40,459 bases of DNA from CAYQQR01 sp964420035 (GTDB lineage: Bacteria > Bacteroidota > Bacteroidia > Bacteroidales > SM23-62), in contig CAYQQR010000039.1 of assembly GCA_964420035.1 (NCBI GenBank), positions 1 to 40,459 on the forward strand. Direction: 5' to 3'. The translations under genes and the position numbers were made by a program. The stretch's first letter is position 1; each line of letters begins with the position of its first letter. Below, in pieces: positions 34,282 through 40,459 of the stretch. Below the pieces are notes generated by a model. It did no database searches and was not told the DNA's origin. It saw only the letters and a list, made by a program, of their open reading frames with translations.

Positions 34282-35760
34282 ATGATAGCTTCAATCAGTG
34301 ATCTTATTATAAAATCCCTAACCGACACCAGATTCTTTTTTTTTGTGGCATTGGGACTTACCTCAGGATGTTCAAACAGAAACAGTGTTCCAGAAGATAA
34401 ACCGAATGTGCTTCTATTAATCGTAGATGACTTAAGGCCAGAATTGCCCTGTTATGGAAAATCGCTTGTGCATGCCCCATCCATCGACTGCCTGGCCGAT
34501 AACGGGATGGTCTTTGAAAATGCCTACTGCCAGTATCCTGTATGTGGTCCATCCCGATGTAGTCTCCTTACCGGTTTAAGACCCACGCGTGAACGTTTTG
34601 TAAATAATTCTTCCCAGGTGGATATTGAAGTCCCGGGTATCCTTCCTCTTCCACAATGGTTCAAGGAACAGGGCTATTATACCCTTTCCAACGGAAAGAT
34701 ATACCATGATCACGGAAACGTAATAGATGGTATGGATGGTTGGAGTGAGATCCCTTGGGAACCCCATCCGGGTTTCTGGGTCTGGCTTGATTCCGCCAAC
34801 CGGAAATACAGTCACCGGGGTTATAAATACCGGCAGGAAACCACAAGTCGTTTGGGACCGGCATGGGAAGCCCTGGATGTACCTGATGATGCATATCCTA
34901 CCGGGGTCGTTACGAACAAAAGCATCCAGGATTTGCAGCGCCTGGCTGAAAGGGATCAGCCTTTTTTCCTGGCCGTGGGATACCGTAAGCCTCATCTACC
35001 ATTGAATGCACCGAAGAAATACTGGGATCTTTATGATTCAACAGACATATCTATACCTGATAATTTCGATTCGGAAAGGATTCTTGCCGATCCACTTCAT
35101 ATTAATAACGGAGAGCTGAGACATTATGGTAACATTCCTGAAAGTGCCAATATTCCCGAAAAGGATTGGCTAACACTTATCCATGGATACTACGCATGCG
35201 TATCCTATACTGATGCTCAGATTGGAAGGTTGATCGATGAATTGGACCGCTTGGAGCTGACCAAAAATACGATTGTGGTTCTCATAGGAGATCATGGTTA
35301 TCATCTGGCTGAGTTTGGGGTCTGGGGCAAGAACAATCCCCTTCGATTATCCCTGAGGGCTCCCCTGATCATCTCAGTACCCTGGCTCCAAAAAAGAGGC
35401 TATTCCGGCAGTCTCGTCGAATTTGTTGACCTATACCCCACCCTGGTAGATTTATGTGGTTTGGAACAACCGGAACATCTGGATGGAAGAAGTTTTTCAC
35501 ATCAGTTGGGCCACGATAAGGAGAATGCAGTAAAAAAAGATGCGGTATATGCAAGGGTTGGAAATGCTGAGATCATACTGACATCGCGCTATGCTTATAC
35601 AGAATGGCAGGACAGCGACGGCCAGGTATATGGACGGATGCTTTTTGACCATATTAAAGATCCAGCGGAGAGTACTAATCTTGCAGGTGATTCTGAATAT
35701 CAGGCGACTACCGACAGTCTTTCTGTGTTACTGAACAAACACCTCGCCGTCCGTAAATAA
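34282..35760 (+). CDS. S1-family sulfatase, iduronate-2-sulfatase-like lipoprotein
   Basis: Lipoprotein sulfatase of 492 residues (lipobox TSGC, Cys about 30). The metal aspartates are in LIVDDLRPELPCYG (about 46-59) and the formylglycine motif CGPSR starts at Cys about 88 (CGPSRCSLLTG). VGYRKPHLPLNAPKKYWDLYD and VLIGDHGYHLAEFGVWGK are the usual S1_7 / iduronate-sulfatase-like blocks. It is the same type as the sulfatase at 161 and the remnant at 1806, and different from the two CTPxR sulfatases of the neighbouring operon. It stands alone on the plus strand, divergent from the beta-helix operon, and convergent with the T9SS protein gene, with 43 bases between their ends. Confidence 0.93.
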   Translation: MIASISDLIIKSLTDTRFFFFVALGLTSGCSNRNSVPEDKPNVLLLIVDDLRPELPCYGKSLVHAPSIDCLADNGMVFENAYCQYPVCGPSRCSLLTGLRPTRERFVNNSSQVDIEVPGILPLPQWFKEQGYYTLSNGKIYHDHGNVIDGMDGWSEIPWEPHPGFWVWLDSANRKYSHRGYKYRQETTSRLGPAWEALDVPDDAYPTGVVTNKSIQDLQRLAERDQPFFLAVGYRKPHLPLNAPKKYWDLYDSTDISIPDNFDSERILADPLHINNGELRHYGNIPESANIPEKDWLTLIHGYYACVSYTDAQIGRLIDELDRLELTKNTIVVLIGDHGYHLAEFGVWGKNNPLRLSLRAPLIISVPWLQKRGYSGSLVEFVDLYPTLVDLCGLEQPEHLDGRSFSHQLGHDKENAVKKDAVYARVGNAEIILTSRYAYTEWQDSDGQVYGRMLFDHIKDPAESTNLAGDSEYQATTDSLSVLLNKHLAVRK

Positions 35761-35803
35761 ATACTGGCGCTTAAATATGCCAAGTTGTCTGTCATCCGGT
35801 TTT

Positions 35804-36601
35804 CTATTGTTTGATGATCCTCGAGTTTGCAACACCTGCATCTGAATCGATGCGGAGAATGTATACCCCTGGCTTTAGAGCAGACAGGTCGACAATCTTG
35901 GTTTCTACAGGTATAAATTCCCGTAAGAACACCTGCCGGCCCTGGATATTGGTAAGGGTGATCTTGCACATACGCGGATACTCAATAGTAACGCGATCTA
36001 CGACAGGATTGGGGTAAACCTTCAATTGCTCCCGGATTATTCCTTCAACCATGGTGCCTTCCACCCATCCCAGGTTATCCCAGTACAAGGTTGATCCCTG
36101 GGTCCTGTTCTCGTTGAGATCAGCAAAGAATACAAGTGTAGAGTATGTAATGCCAATTGATGCAGATAGATCAAGTGTCAATAATTCCCATTCGTTCGTC
36201 TTGGTCATTTGGGCTTCCGCTACAACGCCATAGGTTCCTTTATCCGGCTCGAGAGGATTCTGGCCTCTGACACCAATGGTATGGATCGAACTGGAATAAA
36301 CCATAACTTCCATGATATGTCTGGATTCCGTAAATGCAGTATAGCCATACATATTGGCCCATGCACCCACCCACTTTGTGGCAGCCGAATCGATTATGAA
36401 CTCGCAGCAATAATCAGAAGTATTGATGCCTCCCTTGCTTGGATTTTCGATTTGATTCAGATCGTCCGGAATATCATTATTGGCAAAAGTGGTCCAGTTT
36501 ATGACCTCATTTGCATCTTCAAAAGTCACGGGTAAATCCCACTGAGACTTCAGGCCCAAACTGAATAATCCCAGAAAAAAGAAGGTAAGGATAAATCTCA
36601 T
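35804..36601 (-). CDS. T9SS-exported protein with one binding-like beta module
   Basis: Secreted protein of 265 residues, a single-module relative of the protein at 21601. It has a signal peptide (cleavage near LKSQ, about 19) and one module at about 21-180 that keeps the shared landmarks (IENPSKGGINTS, TKWVGAW, MEVMVYSS, TKTNEWELLTLD, WDN). A type A T9SS sorting domain follows at about 191-265 (LKVYPNPVVDRVTIEY to SRIIKQ). It is closest to the first module of the larger protein: both have INTSxxCC or VNTSxxCC and VRGQNP. It is divergent from the GH39-like gene cluster, and the 273-base region between them holds two operators. The role is inferred to be surface or secreted glycan capture. Confidence 0.85.
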   Translation of the reverse strand: MRFILTFFFLGLFSLGLKSQWDLPVTFEDANEVINWTTFANNDIPDDLNQIENPSKGGINTSDYCCEFIIDSAATKWVGAWANMYGYTAFTESRHIMEVMVYSSSIHTIGVRGQNPLEPDKGTYGVVAEAQMTKTNEWELLTLDLSASIGITYSTLVFFADLNENRTQGSTLYWDNLGWVEGTMVEGIIREQLKVYPNPVVDRVTIEYPRMCKITLTNIQGRQVFLREFIPVETKIVDLSALKPGVYILRIDSDAGVANSRIIKQ

Positions 36602-36628
36602 AAGAAATATTGCTTTTTAACTCAAAAT

Positions 36629-36642
36629 TTTACCCGTGTAAA
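36629..36642. promoter_or_regulatory. Operator next to the one-module T9SS gene
   Basis: TTTACCCGTGTAAA matches the consensus at 13 of 14 positions. It is embedded in an 18-base near-palindrome (36627-36644) with a single mismatched pair. It lies 28 bases before the T9SS gene start at 36601. Its centre is 199 bases from that of the second site at 36828. Confidence 0.65.
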
Positions 36643-36827
36643 ATATACAAAAAAGTTCAATGAAAAAAATTTAATCATTTTTTGACTGAATCAATGATCT
36701 TTCGGTTTAGCATAAATGGTCCTACACTATAAATATCAACAGCAAAGTACAAGGTTTGAGGATTCCTGGTATACATTTATATCTAAATATTTTTATTCTT
36801 GGAAAAACTTTTTTTATTTTGTTTTGG

Positions 36828-36841
36828 ATTACACGTGTTAT
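36828..36841. promoter_or_regulatory. Operator before the GH39-like gene cluster
   Basis: ATTACACGTGTTAT contains the perfect core ACACGTGT. It lies 33 bases before the first GH39-like start. It is preceded by TTTATTTTGTTTT, nearly the same sequence that precedes the proximal site at 23081, so the two promoters appear related. Confidence 0.65.
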
Positions 36842-36874
36842 TTAATCTCGAATTATTTCTTCCTTCCGCGCATC

Positions 36875-38374
36875 ATGAAATCAAATATAAACATCATGAA
36901 TAAATTCAAAAGCCTCCAAACAAATTTTGGCATTTTTTTCAATCGGGTAATACCCAGGTTATGGAACAGTCGGAAATGCAAAACAGGAATACAAATTCTT
37001 GCCCTGTCATTATTGGTGTGTACGACTGCCTGTATGAATTCAGCTGATTCTGAACAAAACAACATATCGGAAGGATCGATCGCAGATACTACAGCAGGTG
37101 CCGCAATAGACCTAGGAGTTATAACTGGTCCTGCAACCTATCGAGGAAGTGGGTTTCTCTGGTCTATCTCGTACGACGAACCCCATGACAGTCTGGTATT
37201 GCCACTAAAAATACAATTATTCAGGTCGCGCATCACGCCATGGAAAGATAACACAGGAATGGCCAGTATTATGCGTGTGTCAGATTTTGTTCCCAGAATT
37301 CAGGTTGTACTCTCCGATGAATACAACCTGCGTTTTCCGTACCGGCCACAGCCAAAAACATATGGTAAAACGCAATTTGGCTACAGCCGGATTACTTCAT
37401 GGCCCGGTGACAATGACTTCAGCCTCTGGGAGGATGTGCTGGAGGATACCTATGAAGCTGTAAAATCAAAAGACATCGATGTTGAATGGGATCTCTGGGA
37501 AGAACCCAACTGGAGTGGATGGTGGAAACCATCCAAAGAACAGTTTTTTGAAACCTGGGCATTCGGTGTTAAGAAATTAAGAGAGCTTGATTCACAGGCA
37601 GTATTTGTCGGACCCAGTATTACCGGATTTGACCCGGACTATTTAAAGGCTTTTCTGTTATATGCAAAGGAACATGATGTTCTTCCGGATGTGCTCTCAT
37701 GGCATGAAATCCACGACAAGGACAACCCCACCGAAATTCCCGAACATGCTGAGATTATGAGGGAATTCATGGATGAAAACGGAATTGATATACAAAAATT
37801 TGATATCAATGAGGTAGTATCGCCTAACCGTCAGACCAACCCCGGTTTACATGTATGGTACCTTGCCAATATGGAGGAAGCGGGTATCTATGGTGCCTGC
37901 AAGGCTACCTGGAGAGATGAGAATGAAAAAATATACAATGCCAGTGTCCCTACCCTCGGAGGATTCCTGACCTATCCCGAGCTGCAGCCCAGGTCTACCT
38001 GGTGGGTCATGAAAGCTTATGCAGATATCAGCGGGGATTTGGTGGAAGTAAAACCAGACAGCACCATGGAAGCGGTGGCAGGACTGGACTATGAAAACGA
38101 ACAAGTCCGGATCCTGCTCGGCCGAAGCAGCTATGGTTCAGAAGAAGATGTGGTTAAGATCAGGAACCTGGACAAGGTTTCCTGGCTCTCGGGACTTGAC
38201 AGCGTGCATGTTGTGGCCAATCGCATACCCAACAGCGAATGGGATCCCCTCCCCGCTCCCATCCTCATCATGAATAGTAATGCAAAAGTTCAACAGAGTG
38301 TTTTGCGGCTGAACTTCCCGGAATTCGGCCATAATGAAGCTCTGGAAGTTGTATTGACGGCTCCCGGAAATTAA
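36875..38374 (+). CDS. GH39-like glycoside hydrolase lipoprotein, copy 1
   Basis: Probable retaining glycosidase of a clan GH-A (beta/alpha)8 type, closest in my reading to GH39, with a C-terminal beta domain. About 499 residues from this start. Candidate acid/base is Glu about 210 in DLWEEPNW; candidate nucleophile is Glu about 313 in FDINEVVSP. LSWHEIH near 275-280 is a further active-site strand. The signal has a basic N-terminus and ends at a lipobox-like TTAC (Cys about 53). The start could also be 21 bases later. A start at 36716 is open but would cover the operator at 36828. The substrate is unknown; GH39 includes beta-xylosidases and alpha-L-iduronidases, and members occur in algal-glycan PULs. 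First of three tandem copies. Confidence 0.78.
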   Translation: MKSNINIMNKFKSLQTNFGIFFNRVIPRLWNSRKCKTGIQILALSLLVCTTACMNSADSEQNNISEGSIADTTAGAAIDLGVITGPATYRGSGFLWSISYDEPHDSLVLPLKIQLFRSRITPWKDNTGMASIMRVSDFVPRIQVVLSDEYNLRFPYRPQPKTYGKTQFGYSRITSWPGDNDFSLWEDVLEDTYEAVKSKDIDVEWDLWEEPNWSGWWKPSKEQFFETWAFGVKKLRELDSQAVFVGPSITGFDPDYLKAFLLYAKEHDVLPDVLSWHEIHDKDNPTEIPEHAEIMREFMDENGIDIQKFDINEVVSPNRQTNPGLHVWYLANMEEAGIYGACKATWRDENEKIYNASVPTLGGFLTYPELQPRSTWWVMKAYADISGDLVEVKPDSTMEAVAGLDYENEQVRILLGRSSYGSEEDVVKIRNLDKVSWLSGLDSVHVVANRIPNSEWDPLPAPILIMNSNAKVQQSVLRLNFPEFGHNEALEVVLTAPGN

Positions 38375-38407
38375 GTCTTTTAGCATGAGGATATTTTCAG
38401 AATCAAA
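38312..38407 (+). repeat. Junction repeat, copy A (end of GH39-like copy 1 and spacer)
   Basis: A 96-base block covering the last codons of copy 1, the spacer and the first codons of the extended frame of copy 2. It is repeated 1492 bases later with two differences seen by eye. It is far more alike than most of the flanking coding sequence. Confidence 0.8.
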
Positions 38408-38411
38408 GAGT

Positions 38412-39866
38412 ATGAATAATTATTTGTGGAAGTTTGGAATATTTAAGGGACTAAGATTTGGATTTATTCTAACACTATTCCTGTCCTTCCTGTACCTAGC
38501 CCAGACAGTTTTGTTGACCGGCTGCTCAGAATCTCCGGAATGGATTCCTGATGATGATACTATTGATAATGGAATTCTACCGGATACAACTGCCGGGGCC
38601 ATCATTAAACTGGGAAATATTACTGGTCCTGCAACTTACCGGGCAAGTGGATTTCTCTGGTCGATCTCTTATGATGAACCGCATGACAGTCTACTGCTTC
38701 CCCTTAAAACACAACTTTTTCGAACACGCTACAGTCCATGGGCTGAAAACACGGGCCTGGGAAGCATCATGAGAATGAAAGACCATGTTCCTAGGATCCA
38801 GGTTGTGCTTTCCGGTGAATACAATCTTCGTTTCCCTCCATCGACCTCCAGTGAAGATCAAATCGGATTCCACAGAATAACGCACTGGCCGGGGGACGAC
38901 GGTGATTTCAGCCTCTGGGACGATCTGATTGAAGACTCCTATGAATTGATGGAGTTAAAAGGGATCGATGTGGAGTGGGATATATGGGAAGAACCCAACT
39001 GGTATGGCTGGTGGAGACCCGATAGGGATCAGTTCTTTCAGACCTGGGCCTATGCCTGGAACAAACTAAAGGAGCTTGATCCGGAAGCTGTAATCGTGGG
39101 TCCGAGCCTGAATCAGTTCCTTCAGGACTGGCTGGAGGATTTCCTGATCTTTGCACGAGACAACAAAGTTCTACCCGATATTCTCTGCTGGCACGAGATC
39201 CACAATTTGCACAGTCCGACAGAAATTCCAGAACACGTAGAAATCATGAATAATTTCATGGATAAAAACGGAATTGACATTCCAAAGATTGACATCAATG
39301 AAGCGGTATCACCGAACCGTTTTATCATCCCGGGTGAGATCGTATGGTACATGGCAAACCTTGAAGAAGCAGGTATCTATGGTGCCTGTAAGGATGGATG
39401 GTACGCATCGGAAGAAAGAGATCTGCGCAATGCAGTTTTACCTACCCTGGGAGGACTGTTGACCTATCCCGATCTAAAGCCCCGGTCGACCTGGTGGGTC
39501 ATGAAAGCTTATGCGGATATTGTGGGTAGCCTCGTGGAGGTCAAGCCCGACAGTACGATGGAAGCCATTGCCGGAATTGATGAGGATACGGAAACCATCA
39601 GGATCCTGCTAGGACGCAGTGCTTATGGCTCAGAAGATGATGTGATAAAAATTAAAAACCTGGATAAGGTTTCCTGGCTTGCGGGGCTCGACAGTGTTCA
39701 TGTTGTTGCCAAGCGAATACCAAACAGTGAATGGGATCCCCTCCCCGCTCCCATTCTTATCATGAATAGTAATGTAGAAGTCCAACAGAATGAGGTTCGG
39801 CTTAACTTCCCGGAATTCGGCCATAATGAAGCCCTGGAAGTTGTATTGACGGCTCCCGGAAATTAA
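38412..39866 (+). CDS. GH39-like glycoside hydrolase lipoprotein, copy 2
   Basis: Second tandem copy, 484 residues from MNNYLWKFG. A start 27 bases upstream (MRIFSESKSM) is also open and occurs identically placed before copy 3. The signal peptide ends in lipobox LTGC (Cys about 38), better than in copy 1. Candidate acid/base is Glu about 194 in DIWEEPNW; candidate nucleophile is Glu about 297 in IDINEAVSP; CWHEIH is conserved. The N-terminal linker after the lipid Cys is acidic (WIPDDDTIDNG). Compared with copy 1 the barrel differs at many positions, while the C-terminal segment from PNSEWDPLPAPILIMNSN onward is nearly identical. The 37-base spacing supports a single transcript from the operator-bearing promoter upstream of copy 1. 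Confidence 0.8.
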   Translation: MNNYLWKFGIFKGLRFGFILTLFLSFLYLAQTVLLTGCSESPEWIPDDDTIDNGILPDTTAGAIIKLGNITGPATYRASGFLWSISYDEPHDSLLLPLKTQLFRTRYSPWAENTGLGSIMRMKDHVPRIQVVLSGEYNLRFPPSTSSEDQIGFHRITHWPGDDGDFSLWDDLIEDSYELMELKGIDVEWDIWEEPNWYGWWRPDRDQFFQTWAYAWNKLKELDPEAVIVGPSLNQFLQDWLEDFLIFARDNKVLPDILCWHEIHNLHSPTEIPEHVEIMNNFMDKNGIDIPKIDINEAVSPNRFIIPGEIVWYMANLEEAGIYGACKDGWYASEERDLRNAVLPTLGGLLTYPDLKPRSTWWVMKAYADIVGSLVEVKPDSTMEAIAGIDEDTETIRILLGRSAYGSEDDVIKIKNLDKVSWLAGLDSVHVVAKRIPNSEWDPLPAPILIMNSNVEVQQNEVRLNFPEFGHNEALEVVLTAPGN

Positions 39867-39899
39867 TTCTTTTAGCATGAGGATATTTTCAGAATCAAA
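39804..39899 (+). repeat. Junction repeat, copy B (end of GH39-like copy 2 and spacer)
   Basis: Counterpart of the block at 38312-38407, with two substitutions over 96 bases: one in a codon third position and one directly after the stop codon. It marks the unit boundary of the tandem array. Confidence 0.8.
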
Positions 39900-39903
39900 T
39901 GGC

Positions 39904-40459
39904 ATGAAAAATAGTATTGGGAAAGGTAGAATATTTACGGTGCTTAGACTTAGATTTATTCTTGGAATATTCCTATCCTTCTTATACCTATTCCAGGCAT
40001 ATTTGTTTACTGGCTGCTCGGAAACTCCGGAATGGGTTCCAGACGATCCGGATAATGACAGTACGGATAACGGAATTTTTATCGATACAACAGCAGGAGC
40101 AATCATCGACCTGGGGACAATTACCGGACCTGCAACCTACCGGGCAAGTGGATTCCTGTGGTCGCTTTCTTACGATGAACCCCACGACAGTCTCCTGCTT
40201 CCTCTTAAAACACAGCTCTTCAGAGCCCGCTACAGTCCTTGGGGCAATAACACGGGACTGGGAAGCATCATCAGGATGAAAGAGCACGCTCCCAGGATCC
40301 AGATTGTGCTTTCCGGTGAATACAATCTCCGCTTCCCTCCACAGACCTCAAGTGAGGATCAAATCGGATTCAGCAGAATTAAGCACTGGCCTGGGGACAA
40401 CGGGGATTTCAGTCTCTGGGATGATCTTATCGAGGACTCCTATGAGTTGATGAAATCGA
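39904..40459 (+). CDS. GH39-like glycoside hydrolase lipoprotein, copy 3 (cut by window end)
   Basis: The first 185 codons of a third tandem copy run off the right edge in frame. The signal peptide ends in lipobox FTGC (Cys about 38), followed by an acidic linker (WVPDDPDNDSTDNG). The N-terminal barrel region then matches copy 2 closely: TAGAIIDLGTITGPATYR, FLWSLSYDEPHDSLLLPLK, APRIQIVLSGEYNLRFPP and GDFSLWDDLIEDSYELM. The catalytic glutamates would lie just beyond the window. An alternative start 27 bases upstream (at 39877) is open, as in copy 2. Copies 2 and 3 look more alike than either does to copy 1, consistent with copy 1 being the oldest branch. Confidence 0.82.
   Translation, partial: MKNSIGKGRIFTVLRLRFILGIFLSFLYLFQAYLFTGCSETPEWVPDDPDNDSTDNGIFIDTTAGAIIDLGTITGPATYRASGFLWSLSYDEPHDSLLLPLKTQLFRARYSPWGNNTGLGSIIRMKEHAPRIQIVLSGEYNLRFPPQTSSEDQIGFSRIKHWPGDNGDFSLWDDLIEDSYELMKS

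Noticed and set aside
38312..39899. Possible insertion sequence or mobile element flanked by 96-base direct repeats
   Set aside because: The repeats are homologous ends of tandem GH39-like genes, no transposase is present, and the unit equals one gene.

Overview
The window is a moderately AT-rich piece of a Bacteroidota chromosome. The evidence is two SusC/SusD pairs, lipoprotein signal peptides throughout, type IX secretion (T9SS) C-terminal sorting domains, a promoter of the TTTG / TAnnTTTG type, and clustered sulfatases. Nearly all of it is one large polysaccharide utilisation locus (PUL) for a sulfated, probably uronic-acid-containing glycan, as expected for a marine or sediment degrader. 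No tRNA, rRNA, CRISPR array or insertion sequence was seen.

Layout. (1) 161-2159, minus strand: an S1 sulfatase and the C-terminal remnant of another. (2) 2258-9476, minus: a compact cytoplasmic catabolic operon in the order CoA-transferase, enoyl-CoA hydratase-like protein, GH88 unsaturated glucuronyl hydrolase, GRP-type sugar importer, aldehyde dehydrogenase, KDG kinase. (3) 9515-10516: a LacI-family regulator. (4) 10575-21357, minus: an outer-membrane uptake operon of two consecutive SusC/SusD pairs and a DUF1735-like surface lipoprotein. (5) 21601-22899, minus: a T9SS-exported protein with two binding-like modules. (6) 23104-27694, plus: a beta-helix lipoprotein, a Tat-type aldo/keto reductase, and a 727-residue candidate lyase. 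(7) 27710-34119, minus: an operon of a second beta-helix protein, two sulfatases, a CBM6-like protein and an SMP-30-type lactonase. (8) 34282-35760, plus: a sulfatase. (9) 35804-36601, minus: a one-module relative of the T9SS protein. (10) 36875 to the window end, plus: three tandem GH39-like lipoproteins, the last cut by the window edge.

Proposed joint action (inference). Surface and periplasmic sulfatases, GH39-like hydrolases and an unrecognised lyase break the glycan down. The lyase would be one of the beta-helix proteins or the 727-residue protein. SusC/D pairs import fragments, GH88 removes the unsaturated uronate in the cytoplasm, and KDG kinase feeds the product towards KDPG.

The clearest new signal is a palindrome, TTTACACGTGTAAA and variants. 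It occurs seven times, each time in front of a gene or in a divergent promoter region: lacI, the CoA-transferase, both T9SS/enzyme divergent regions (two sites each), and the beta-helix/sulfatase divergent region. It is very likely the operator of the local LacI protein and would join the scattered operons into one regulon. It also shows that three long open reading frames start downstream of their first possible codon. The SusC/D operon lacks the motif and has its own promoter-like element.
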